Shown: piece after piece, positions 24,764-33,238 of the stretch | How the letters are laid out: each line of letters starts with the position of its first letter | How positions within the stretch are numbered: the first letter of the stretch is position 1 | Assembly: GCA_902812455.1 (NCBI GenBank) | Contig: CADDZH010000036.1 | Span: 1 to 43,646, forward strand | DNA: 43,646 nucleotides | Direction of reading: 5' to 3' | From: Chloroflexota bacterium | GTDB taxonomy: Bacteria > Chloroflexota > Ktedonobacteria > Ktedonobacterales > Ktedonobacteraceae | Notes under the pieces: generated by a model | The model's database searches: none | The model's input: only the letters and a program-made list of their open reading frames with translations | Told to the model about the DNA's origin: nothing | Made by a program: the position numbers and the translations under genes

Positions 24764-26104
24764 ATGAATCTTGTAGCATTTTCGCTTAAAACAAAGGGCA
24801 CGCATAACTTTATCAGGCGTCTATGGACAGTTTTCACTCGTTTCGGCCTCACAGAGGCTCGCACACGGCGTGCATTACACACAATTATAGATGTGCTTCG
24901 TAAGTATAACGCGGCACCAACATTTTTTATCCCGGCAGTTGTGCTTGCCAGGCACGCTCACTTGATCGGGGAGATAGCCCGGTGTGGTGCGGAGGTTGGC
25001 ATTCATGGCTACGTCCATAACGATTACCGTTCGTTGAGTGAAGCTGAGCAGTATCAACAGACCAGGCAAGCTATCGCTGTATTTGGGAAAATACAGACTC
25101 CTTACCGGGGCTTTCGCAATCCTTACCTGGGCTGGACGGAGGAATCGGTTCAGGTTTTTACCCGGCTAGGTTTTACCTATGATAGTAATGAGGCAGTCTT
25201 CCACGATGTTGTCGATCTCGATGGCTTGCCGAAGCGCTTGAAAAGCGGCTATGAAAAGTCGCTCGCACTCTTCCAGGCTATTCCCTGTAGCGCCTACACG
25301 CTGCGTCCTCATTTCGAGGGATCGCTGCTGCGCATCCCGGTGAGTATTCCGGACGACGAGATGCTTTTTGATCGCCTGCGCATTACCGAGGCGGAGAAGG
25401 TTGGGCATATCTGGGGCACCATCCTGGAACGGGTCTATGCCCTGGGAGGAATCTACACGCTCAATCTTCATCCCGAGCGAGCCATTCTCTGTAAACGTGC
25501 TCTTGAGATCCTGCTTGCCCGTGCATCTCAGCAGCCACTTCCCGTCTGGTGTGCCCCACTGAGAGATATCGCCCGCTGGTGGGAAGAGCGCAGCCGGTTC
25601 AGGCTTCAGATTACTGCGGAAGGCCCTCAGCGATGGCGGGTTGAAGCCGCCTGCACTCCCCGGGCAGTGCTGCTCGCGCGACATCTTCTTATAGAAGAGC
25701 AACCAGCGCGCCCCTGGTTTGGTGCCGATATGCCTGTGCCATCTCGCACCTGTATCGTCAGAGCAGAACGCTGCCCTTGCATCGGCCTATCGCTGTCCAC
25801 TCCTCAGGAGGTGCTGGATTTCCTGCTCGAACAAGGGTATCCTGCTGTTCCCTGCGCGGAGGAAGAAGCCGAGAGCTATGCTTTGTACCTTGATCTCCCT
25901 CAAGGATTAGGAGCAGGGCGTGAAGAGCAACTGAAGCAGCGTAGCGCGCTTGTTACACAGATCGAAGCACTAGAGGCCCCTTTCCTGCACTTTGGGTGCT
26001 GGCCCGATGGCAGTCGCGCAGCGCTGGCAATTAGTGGAGATATTGACTCTGTGACCATACAGGACTTCTTTCTGCGCATTCGCGAGGTACAGCGGCAAAA
26101 CTAG
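24764..26104 (+). CDS. Polysaccharide-deacetylase-like protein with degenerate first motif
   Basis: The start is uncertain. I choose ATG 24764, where similarity to the NodB fold begins (MNLVAFS); the frame is open from a GTG at 24569 but that part is AT-rich and unlike a domain. The 446-residue protein keeps NodB motif 2 (EVGIHGYVHND), motif 3 (YRGFRNPYLGWT) and the late LNLHPERA. Where active enzymes have the Asp pair of TFDDG it reads AFSLKTKG, so the catalytic base and one metal ligand are missing. Residues about 285-446 form an unrecognised C-terminal region. It may bind sugar without deacetylating it, or use a different mechanism. The neighbours are polysaccharide genes. Confidence 0.65.
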   Translation: MNLVAFSLKTKGTHNFIRRLWTVFTRFGLTEARTRRALHTIIDVLRKYNAAPTFFIPAVVLARHAHLIGEIARCGAEVGIHGYVHNDYRSLSEAEQYQQTRQAIAVFGKIQTPYRGFRNPYLGWTEESVQVFTRLGFTYDSNEAVFHDVVDLDGLPKRLKSGYEKSLALFQAIPCSAYTLRPHFEGSLLRIPVSIPDDEMLFDRLRITEAEKVGHIWGTILERVYALGGIYTLNLHPERAILCKRALEILLARASQQPLPVWCAPLRDIARWWEERSRFRLQITAEGPQRWRVEAACTPRAVLLARHLLIEEQPARPWFGADMPVPSRTCIVRAERCPCIGLSLSTPQEVLDFLLEQGYPAVPCAEEEAESYALYLDLPQGLGAGREEQLKQRSALVTQIEALEAPFLHFGCWPDGSRAALAISGDIDSVTIQDFFLRIREVQRQN

Positions 26105-26150
26105 ATGCCTACCCCTGCTGGATAATTTTGTAACACGTGTGCTGCAGATC

Positions 26151-26204
26151 ATCATTGATTCTGCACCAGTATGAACATCACTTCAGCATATGCCAATGCT
26201 ATGG
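26151..26204 (+). promoter_or_regulatory. Upstream element copy C
   Basis: These 54 bases align without gaps to 29507-29560, with 38 identical by hand count. The first 12 (ATCATTGATTCT) are identical, and ACCA, ACATC and ATGCTAT are shared. It ends 72 bp before the FemAB-like gene. The ACCA...ACATC...ATGCT pattern also appears in copies A and B. Confidence 0.45.
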
Positions 26205-26276
26205 TTGATGGTGAAAAAATGGAGCTAGAAAGACTTTCAGGCTTTTTATGTCACTGTTGTACAGGAGTTGAGTAGA

Positions 26277-27422
26277 ATGAAGCAGGATATCCCCGCCGTA
26301 CTGAGAGGGGACCGGCACCAGCGCGTTGGAGAATCACGTCCAGGCCTGTGCGTAGTCGAGATTGACTGGCGAAGCGATCCCCGGTGGGAGGCCTTCATAT
26401 GCGCGCAGCCGGATAGCATGTTGTACCAGCATCCGGCCTGGCTGCAAGTCCTCGAAGAGGCATATGGCTATCATTCTGCCAGCCTGGTCTGTGAGGATGC
26501 CAACGGTGAGTTGAGGGGTATCCTGCCGCTTTGTTATATGCGAGGGTTGTTGACAGGTCGCCGCCTTACATCCCTCCCGCGCACGCCAGTAGCCGGTCCG
26601 CTTGCATGCGATCATCAAGCCATGCAAGCCTTATTGCAGGGAGCAGTCGAGCGAGTTTGTGAGGAGCCTGGCACCTGCCTGCAACTCAAGGTGCATTCAA
26701 ATGCTCTTGATGGGCTTGTGGAGGGCGTAGTTGGTGGGCCGTGGAGCACAACCTATGTGCTGGAATTACCTGAGCAGCCAGAACTCCTGCATTTTGGCAG
26801 CTCACGCAACCACGCGCGTATCAGGTGGGCGATCAACAAGGCGACGAAGTCCGGTGTTGAGGTTCGTATGGCAGAGGCAGAACACGAGCTGCGGGCCTGG
26901 TACGGGCTTTACCTGGATACCATGCGCAGGCTTGCCGTGCCTCCACGACCCTACCGCTTTTTTGAGGTCGCCTGGGCACGATTGCAGCCGCGGGGCTTCA
27001 TGAGGCTACTCCTGGCCGAACGCTACGAAGCTGGACAGCGCAAATTGCTGGCCGGGTCGGTCTTTCTCACCTTTGGAAGCACCTTCTTCTATGCTTTTAC
27101 CGGCTGGAGGCGCGAAGAGTTATCGCTGCGCCCCAATGACCTCATTCAATGGCGGGCCATCCACGACGCATGCGCAGAGGGCTACCGCTATTACGATTTC
27201 GGTGAGGTGGATAAGGACAATCCAAGCCTGGCCGACTTCAAAACCAAGTGGGGGGCTGAATTGAACTGGCTGTATCGCTACTACTATCCCTCACCCCGTG
27301 AGTTAGAGACCGGCGCCCTCAAAGCGAGCAGCCGTACTCGCCAGTTCGCCAGCGCTGTCTGGAGGCGGTTGCCGATCAAAGCAACCGTTCTCTTGAGCAA
27401 CTGGCTCCATCATTACCTGTAG
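26277..27422 (+). CDS. FemAB/GNAT-like acyltransferase
   Basis: I start at ATG 26277, nine bases after AGGAG; a TTG at 26268 is too close to that site. The 381-residue protein has two GNAT-like halves. The N-half has MLYQHPAWLQVLEEAYGY and ILPLCYMRG. The C-half has RWAINKATKSGVEVR, LLAGSVFLTFGSTFFYAF and DFGEVDKDNPSLADFKTKWG, the signature of FemAB-type proteins found in exopolysaccharide clusters. FemX/FemAB enzymes attach amino acids from aminoacyl-tRNA to a lipid-linked precursor; the cluster-type relatives are largely uncharacterised. Downstream is a DegT aminotransferase with a 12-base gap, so the two probably act together on an amino group. Confidence 0.8.
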   Translation: MKQDIPAVLRGDRHQRVGESRPGLCVVEIDWRSDPRWEAFICAQPDSMLYQHPAWLQVLEEAYGYHSASLVCEDANGELRGILPLCYMRGLLTGRRLTSLPRTPVAGPLACDHQAMQALLQGAVERVCEEPGTCLQLKVHSNALDGLVEGVVGGPWSTTYVLELPEQPELLHFGSSRNHARIRWAINKATKSGVEVRMAEAEHELRAWYGLYLDTMRRLAVPPRPYRFFEVAWARLQPRGFMRLLLAERYEAGQRKLLAGSVFLTFGSTFFYAFTGWRREELSLRPNDLIQWRAIHDACAEGYRYYDFGEVDKDNPSLADFKTKWGAELNWLYRYYYPSPRELETGALKASSRTRQFASAVWRRLPIKATVLLSNWLHHYL

Positions 27423-27434
27423 GAGAACACCTTT

Positions 27435-28742
27435 ATGGGACAGGTCGTTGTCAAGCAGGCGGCTGCCCGCAAAAGGGGGAGCCTGCATTTTGCTCGCCGC
27501 ATAGCGCTACTGGGTGGAACGACAACACTCGAAGACTGCATGGTTGCTCTGCGCTACCTGGTGAATCCGTGGCAACTGGTGCAAGGGTCAGCCATTGCTG
27601 AATATGAACAGGCATTTGCCCGGCAGATTGGTGTCCGTTATGCCTTCAGTTTTTCGCATGGGCGTGTAGGACTCTACGCGATACTGCGTGGGCTGGGAAT
27701 CGGGCCTGGCGATGAGGTGTTGCTGCAAGTTCCTACGCATATTGTCGTAGCTAATGCCATTCGCTATACAGGCGCCAGGCCAGTGTACGTAGATTGCACA
27801 CGAGAAAACTACAATATGGACCTTGCACAGGCCGAACAGCGCATAACTCCCAGGACAAAGGCACTGGTATTGCAGCATACCTTTGGCATTCCGGTCGACC
27901 TTGATGCGACCCTTGAGCTGACATGTCGCCATGGCATAGCCCTGATCGAAGACTGCGTGCATGCTCTGGGAGCAACGTACGATGGGCGGCAGGTCGGGAG
28001 TTTTGGTCAGGCTGCCTTCTTTAGCACTGAAGAGACGAAAACCATCTCGACTACCATGGGCGGGATGGCCGTGACTGATGATCCAGAACTGGCCGCACGC
28101 GTGCAGGAATTCCAGGCAAACTCTGCCTGGCCTACTCGCTGGCAGGCGGCTCGCTATGTTCTGAAATTGCTGCTCTATCATGTGCTGACTGAACCCCACC
28201 TGCATCGCTACACACGGGCGATCTATGAGTTTTTTGGGAAGCGCAACCCATTGCCCCAACCAACGACCTATGAAGAGATACATGGTGAGCGCCCGGCCAA
28301 TTATGAACAGCGCCTGAGCAATGCTCAGGCTGCACTCGGGTTACGTCAACTGAGGCGGCTGGAGGCGAATCTTGCTCACCGCCGCGCCATTGCTCAGGCT
28401 TACTGTGAGCGACTGTCCAGGGAGAGCTTCCCTGCTCCTTGTGTTCCAGCTAAGGCTGAACCTGCTTACGTCCGCTACCCTGTCTGGGTGAAGGACCGGG
28501 ATGCGATCGAGTGTGCGACTGCCAGGCACGTGGTCCTGGGGAAATGGTTCACCTCCGTACTTGAAGAAGCCATCGCACCGCAATATGGCGATTACGAAAT
28601 GGGTTCGTGCCCCCGCGCCGAGGCCGCCGCCATACACTTAGTCAACCTGCCAACTCATTTACGAGTGAACTGGCAGGACGTAGAGGTGATTACCTCAGCA
28701 CTGGTGAGTGCAGAGAGGGTAGCAAGGAGGAGCGATGCTTGA
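27435..28742 (+). CDS. DegT-family aminotransferase, divergent type
   Basis: The 435-residue protein is longer at both ends than usual family members. It retains Asp173 in IEDCVHALGA and Lys202 in FFSTEETKTISTTMGG, so it can form the PLP aldimine. SFSHGRVGLYAIL replaces the usual SNGTDAL motif. It may aminate a keto sugar distinct from the WbpE substrate, or a non-sugar ketone. The last eight bases overlap the next gene, so translation is coupled to the methyltransferase. Confidence 0.82.
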   Translation: MGQVVVKQAAARKRGSLHFARRIALLGGTTTLEDCMVALRYLVNPWQLVQGSAIAEYEQAFARQIGVRYAFSFSHGRVGLYAILRGLGIGPGDEVLLQVPTHIVVANAIRYTGARPVYVDCTRENYNMDLAQAEQRITPRTKALVLQHTFGIPVDLDATLELTCRHGIALIEDCVHALGATYDGRQVGSFGQAAFFSTEETKTISTTMGGMAVTDDPELAARVQEFQANSAWPTRWQAARYVLKLLLYHVLTEPHLHRYTRAIYEFFGKRNPLPQPTTYEEIHGERPANYEQRLSNAQAALGLRQLRRLEANLAHRRAIAQAYCERLSRESFPAPCVPAKAEPAYVRYPVWVKDRDAIECATARHVVLGKWFTSVLEEAIAPQYGDYEMGSCPRAEAAAIHLVNLPTHLRVNWQDVEVITSALVSAERVARRSDA

Positions 28743-29433
28743 ACAGGTATACATAAATGGCGAGTACCTGAAGAAACATCCTGAGTGGCATGTTGAAGAG
28801 TCCGCCTGGAAAGCAAAGAATATTAGCAACATGCTAACACGGCATCATATTACACCTAAAACTATCTGTGAAGTAGGATGTGGGGCAGGAGAGGTGCTGA
28901 GGCAATTACAGGAACGTATGAATAGTGAATGCACGTTTTGGGGCTATGATGTTTCTCCACAGGCCATTGAACTAGCTCAACCTCGAGCTAATGAACGGCT
29001 TCATTTTAAATTGGGAGATATAGCTCAAGAGAAAGCTGGCTACTACGATCTGATTTTAGTTCTGGATGTGATTGAGCACTTAGAAGACTATTTCAGCTTT
29101 TTACGGGCAATAAAACCGAGAAGCGATTACAAAATATTTCATCTCCCATTAGATATTGCAGTACAAAGGGTTTTGCGCTCTCATGTAATCATTGAGGACC
29201 GCAAAGCACATGGGCATATCCATTATTTCAATAAAGAGATAGCCCTTGAGATGCTAAAAGATGTTGGCTACGAAGTGCTTGATTATTGCTATACGGCCCC
29301 GTCTATCGAGCTTCCCACCGAGCATATCAGAAGGAGACTTTTAAGATTGCCGAGGAAACTGCTTTTTAAGCTAAATCCTGATTTAGCAGTACGCATTCTA
29401 GGAGGATGGCGGCTCCTGATACTGGCAAAATGA
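28735..29433 (+). CDS. Class I SAM-dependent methyltransferase
   Basis: The 232-residue protein starts inside the end of the aminotransferase gene (ATG 28735, with GGAG just before). It has motif I ICEVGCGAGEVLRQL, post-I WGYDVSPQAIELA and motif IV DLILVLDVIEHLED. DVIEHLED and the late HGHIHYFNKE resemble methyltransferases of sugar and O-antigen clusters. The gene is visibly more AT-rich than its neighbours on the left, as if acquired separately. Its substrate is probably the aminated product of the coupled upstream gene (inference). Confidence 0.83.
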   Translation: MLEQVYINGEYLKKHPEWHVEESAWKAKNISNMLTRHHITPKTICEVGCGAGEVLRQLQERMNSECTFWGYDVSPQAIELAQPRANERLHFKLGDIAQEKAGYYDLILVLDVIEHLEDYFSFLRAIKPRSDYKIFHLPLDIAVQRVLRSHVIIEDRKAHGHIHYFNKEIALEMLKDVGYEVLDYCYTAPSIELPTEHIRRRLLRLPRKLLFKLNPDLAVRILGGWRLLILAK

Positions 29434-29506
29434 AGTGGTTGCATAGAGAAGGAACAGCGAAAATAAGATTTCCTGGATTATATCTATACACCCTTTGTCC
29501 CTAAAT

Positions 29507-29560
29507 ATCATTGATTCTCTACCAATTTGGACATCTTTCTCACACATGTCCATGCTATTT
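29507..29560 (+). promoter_or_regulatory. Upstream element copy D
   Basis: This is the 54-bp partner of the element at 26151-26204. It ends 84 bp before the GTG start of the flavoprotein. It lies inside an upstream open frame from TTG 29495, which I reject as coding because a good ribosome-binding site serves the GTG at 29645. Confidence 0.45.
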
Positions 29561-29644
29561 TTTAGGCTAGTAAACTGTTCGATATGTAAGATAGCCAAAG
29601 AATGCTCTGCTTATACCAATTATGATGATACAGGAGCTTATGAA

Positions 29645-30808
29645 GTGCAGGAAAGTACTCTTGTTGTTATTGGGGCAGGCCCGTATGGACTCTCGGTTAC
29701 TGCGTATCTAAAGGCCAGGGGAATACCCACCAGGATAGTGGGTAAACCAATGGAGTTCTGGAAAAAAATGCCGCCAGGAATGTGCTTAAAATCCTCATGG
29801 AGTTCTCTGAATATTTTTGAGCCTACTAATACACATACCCTGAATCGCTTTAGCAAAACACATGGTATTCCCAGGCAGGAACCTGTTCCATTAAAAGTCT
29901 TTCTCCAATACTGCCATTGGTTCCAACAGGAAGTCGTGCCAGATATAGATAGCAGGTACGTAAAGTTCCTGACACGCGACGGCAAAGGATTTCACCTGGA
30001 TCTAGCTGATGGAAGAAGTATCAAGGCAAGCAGAGTAGTTGTCGCTTCAGGCATTGCTTCATTCGCATACATTCCTGATTTCGCATCTCATCTCCCTCCA
30101 ACACTCGCATCTCATACCCAGGAGCACAGTGACTTTTCCAGCTTTCATGAGAAGCGGGTCGTTGTGGTAGGAAGAGGCCAGAGCGCTTTTGAAGCTGCAG
30201 CATTACTATATGAGGCCGGAGCAGAGGTAGAAGTCATTGCGCGAGGGCCAGTTATCTGGATTGATCGCAGGCTGTATCGCTATACCGGCCCGGCAAAACG
30301 TATCTTCTATCCTCCAAGTGATGTTGGTCCTGCTGGTATTAGTTGGATCGTTGCTTTTCCCTTACTTTTCAAGCGTTTCCCTGAAAAAACACGGATCGCA
30401 ATAGATAAGCGTTCTATCCGGCCAGCAGTAGCTCCATGGCTGCGGCCTCGCATCGAGGGATACTTCACCATCACCCCGAACACCTCAGTGGTGAGCGCTA
30501 CAGAACAAGGAGAGGAAGTCTGCCTTAAGCTCACTGACGGCACCACAAGACAGGTAGATCATATCATCCTGGGTACTGGATATAAACCGGACGTGCACAT
30601 GCTTACCTACATTGATAAGTCATTACGTGAAGAAATACAGCAGGAAACGGGCTACCCTCGGCTGAATCAGTGGTTCGAGTCATCTATTCCTCATCTGTAT
30701 TTTGTTGGCAGTCTGGCCGGTTATGAATTTGGGCCGCTGTGCCGCTTTGTAACAGGAGCAAAGGTGCCCGCACGGCAGATCACATGGCATGTAGCAATGG
30801 CGATCTGA
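29645..30808 (+). CDS. FAD/NAD(P)-dependent oxidoreductase (N-hydroxylating monooxygenase-like)
   Basis: GTG 29645 lies eight bases after AGGAG and directly opens the FAD domain (STLVVIGAGPYGLSVTAYL), so I prefer it to the distant TTG. The 387-residue protein has GxGPYG, a second dinucleotide site VVVVGRGQSAFEAAALL, and the late ILGTGYKPD that marks group B flavin monooxygenases. Relatives hydroxylate amines (lysine, ornithine) or oxidise thiols and ketones. In this region an amino sugar or amino acid is a plausible substrate. The next gene starts 14 bases after this one ends. Confidence 0.8.
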   Translation: MQESTLVVIGAGPYGLSVTAYLKARGIPTRIVGKPMEFWKKMPPGMCLKSSWSSLNIFEPTNTHTLNRFSKTHGIPRQEPVPLKVFLQYCHWFQQEVVPDIDSRYVKFLTRDGKGFHLDLADGRSIKASRVVVASGIASFAYIPDFASHLPPTLASHTQEHSDFSSFHEKRVVVVGRGQSAFEAAALLYEAGAEVEVIARGPVIWIDRRLYRYTGPAKRIFYPPSDVGPAGISWIVAFPLLFKRFPEKTRIAIDKRSIRPAVAPWLRPRIEGYFTITPNTSVVSATEQGEEVCLKLTDGTTRQVDHIILGTGYKPDVHMLTYIDKSLREEIQQETGYPRLNQWFESSIPHLYFVGSLAGYEFGPLCRFVTGAKVPARQITWHVAMAI

Positions 30809-30822
30809 GAAGAGGGAAAGCA

Positions 30823-33237
30823 ATGAGCACATCACAACAAGCACGCAGGCCAGGAGTTGTCGTGCTGGGCAGTGACTATAAAGCGCTTGGCATAGTACGA
30901 AGCCTCGGAAGAAGAAATATACCATGCTTTGTGATCGATAGCGCCCCTCGCTCGGCCTGGTTTTCTCGCTATGTGGAGAAACGGTTTCGCTGGCACGGCC
31001 ATATGGATAATGAAGATTTCCTGAACTTCCTGCTACGTCTTGCAAAAGAGCATCAACTTGAGCAATGGATATTGCTTCCCCTACCAGATGAGGCAGTAGA
31101 ACTGGTTTCTCGCCACACCGATCTACTTGCTTGCTGTTATCGACTGGCCACTCAGGAGTGGAACATTGTTCGATGGGCTAACGACAAGCGTATGACCTAT
31201 AGCATGGCCAACGAGATAGGCATACCCTATCCAAAAACCTGGTACCCGGCTTATGAAGATGACTTGCAAGCGATGGACATTACCTTTCCAGTGATCATTA
31301 AGCCGATTACATCAGCACCTCTTCAATATGCCCTGCACCTCAAAGCATTACCTGCTACCAGGAGAGAGGAATTGCTCTCACAATACCGTTTTGCCTCTAC
31401 AATCATTGCTCCCGAACAACTCATGGTACAGGAGATCATTCCAGGTGATGGAATGACACAATACTCGGTAGCAGCGTATTGTAAAGATGGCTCTGTTCTG
31501 GTGAGTATGACAGCCAGGAGAACTCGCCAGTATCCTATTGACTATGGGCTGGGTAGCAGTTTTGTAGAAGCAATTCAGGTACCGGCGCTCCTTGAGCTGG
31601 CAGAAAAGCTGCTGGGTAAAATGCGCGTCTCGGGCATGGTCGAAGTTGAATTTAAATATGATCGTCGCGATAATCGTTATAAATTGCTTGATGTGAACCT
31701 GCGTCCCTGGGGCTGGCATACATTATGCATCGCTTGCGGGCTAGACTTTCCTTTCATACAGTATTGCGATCTCCTGGGGCAAGTTCTCGAAATGAAGGCC
31801 CCGAGCTATGATTATCGTTGGATACGCCTTCTGACCGATATTCCTGCAGCGATAGATGAAATAAAAGCTGGTATTACCACTCCAGGCGCCTATCTTCGCT
31901 CTTTGGCTGGAAAAACGGTCTATTCTATCTTCGATTGGCGTGACCCCTTACCCGCTGTAGGTGACCTTGCAGGAGCTTCTATTCGTTACGCAAAGGTTAG
32001 AAAAGAGCAAAAAAGGTATCTAGAGAATCTGATCGCGCCCGCACCTTTTACTCAAGCGACAACTTGCAAGAAACAAGGTGCCGGGGCAGTAGTGATCGGT
32101 GGTGATTTTCAAGGGCTGGGCATAGTACGCAGTCTCGGGAGGCGGGGTATCCCTGTCTGTATCATTGACGATGAGAAATCAATTTCGCGCTTCTCGCGCT
32201 ACGCTACTCATGCAGTACATGCGACCAATCTCCGTGACGAGCGCCGGACAATAGACACATTAATTGATACCGGCCATCGCCTGGGACTGGAAGGATGGGT
32301 ACTGTTTCCGACAAGAGACGAGACTGTTGCCGCGATCTCGCGCTACCGCTCAGAGCTGGCGGAATGGTTCCGGGTGCCAACACCTGATTTGAGCGTGGTG
32401 GAATGGGCCTGGGATAAGCGCAATACTTACCGGCTGGCCAAAGACCTTGACATTCCGATACCACGAACGTGGTACCCCCAGGATATTAGCCAGCTCGAAG
32501 AAATTGAGGCCGAACCGCCACTGGTCGTCAAGCCGGCTATTAAAGAGCACTTCATCTATGCAACGAAAGCGAAGGCCTGGAAAGCGAACAGCCGGGAGGA
32601 ACTAAAGGAGCGCTTCCTGCAGGCCAGCGCACTTGTTGAAGCGGGTGAAATCATGATTCAAGAAATGATCCCTGGGGATGGCAGGGAGCAGTTTTCCTAC
32701 TGTGCCTTCTTCAAGGAAGGAAAAGCTGTAGGAAGCATGGTTGCGCAACGAAAACGCCAGCATCCACCAGATTTTGGGCGCGCCAGCACCTTTGTGGAGA
32801 CAATCGATCTTCCAGAGCTAGAAGACTATTCTTTACGCTTTCTACAAGCAATAGACTATTATGGTCTGGTTGAGCTGGAGTACAAACGTGATCCACGTGA
32901 CGGGCAATTCAAGCTATTGGATGTCAACGCACGCACCTGGGGGTATCATTCTTTAGGCCAACGCGCAGGAGTAGATTTCCCTTATCTCCTGTTTGCGGAT
33001 CAGCTTGGAGAGGACGTGGCTCCTCAACGAGCGCAGGTAGGGATCAAATGGATCCGCCTGGCGACTGACCTCCCTACGGGAGTAGTTGAGATATTTCATA
33101 AGCACCTGGACTGGCAATCCTACCTCCGTTCCCTCAAAGGGATTCATACAGAATCCGTCTTTAGTACTGAAGATCCACTTCCTGGCCTGGTAGAACTGGC
33201 CTTACTCCCTTATCTTTTTCTGAAGCGAGGTTTTTGA
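30823..33237 (+). CDS. Tandem (double) ATP-grasp protein
   Basis: The 804-residue protein begins at ATG 30823, after GAGGG. It holds two complete ATP-grasp units of about 400 residues each. The first starts with GVVVLGSDYKALGIVRSLG and has KYDRRDNRYKLLDVNLRPWGW. The second starts near residue 416 with GAVVIGGDFQGLGIVRSLG and has KRDPRDGQFKLLDVNARTWGY. Each keeps an EVE/ELE glutamate and the D.N metal site, so both look active. A duplicated ATP-grasp resembles the layout of carbamoyl-phosphate synthetase but without its other domains. Two consecutive carboxylate-amine ligations by one enzyme is the simplest reading (inference). It is followed directly by the decarboxylase-like gene. Confidence 0.85.
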   Translation: MSTSQQARRPGVVVLGSDYKALGIVRSLGRRNIPCFVIDSAPRSAWFSRYVEKRFRWHGHMDNEDFLNFLLRLAKEHQLEQWILLPLPDEAVELVSRHTDLLACCYRLATQEWNIVRWANDKRMTYSMANEIGIPYPKTWYPAYEDDLQAMDITFPVIIKPITSAPLQYALHLKALPATRREELLSQYRFASTIIAPEQLMVQEIIPGDGMTQYSVAAYCKDGSVLVSMTARRTRQYPIDYGLGSSFVEAIQVPALLELAEKLLGKMRVSGMVEVEFKYDRRDNRYKLLDVNLRPWGWHTLCIACGLDFPFIQYCDLLGQVLEMKAPSYDYRWIRLLTDIPAAIDEIKAGITTPGAYLRSLAGKTVYSIFDWRDPLPAVGDLAGASIRYAKVRKEQKRYLENLIAPAPFTQATTCKKQGAGAVVIGGDFQGLGIVRSLGRRGIPVCIIDDEKSISRFSRYATHAVHATNLRDERRTIDTLIDTGHRLGLEGWVLFPTRDETVAAISRYRSELAEWFRVPTPDLSVVEWAWDKRNTYRLAKDLDIPIPRTWYPQDISQLEEIEAEPPLVVKPAIKEHFIYATKAKAWKANSREELKERFLQASALVEAGEIMIQEMIPGDGREQFSYCAFFKEGKAVGSMVAQRKRQHPPDFGRASTFVETIDLPELEDYSLRFLQAIDYYGLVELEYKRDPRDGQFKLLDVNARTWGYHSLGQRAGVDFPYLLFADQLGEDVAPQRAQVGIKWIRLATDLPTGVVEIFHKHLDWQSYLRSLKGIHTESVFSTEDPLPGLVELALLPYLFLKRGF

Positions 33238-33238
33238 A

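Noticed and set aside
29495..29644. N-terminal extension of the flavoprotein from TTG
   Set aside because: The extension has no ribosome-binding site and overlaps upstream element D. GTG 29645 has AGGAG and opens the FAD domain directly.
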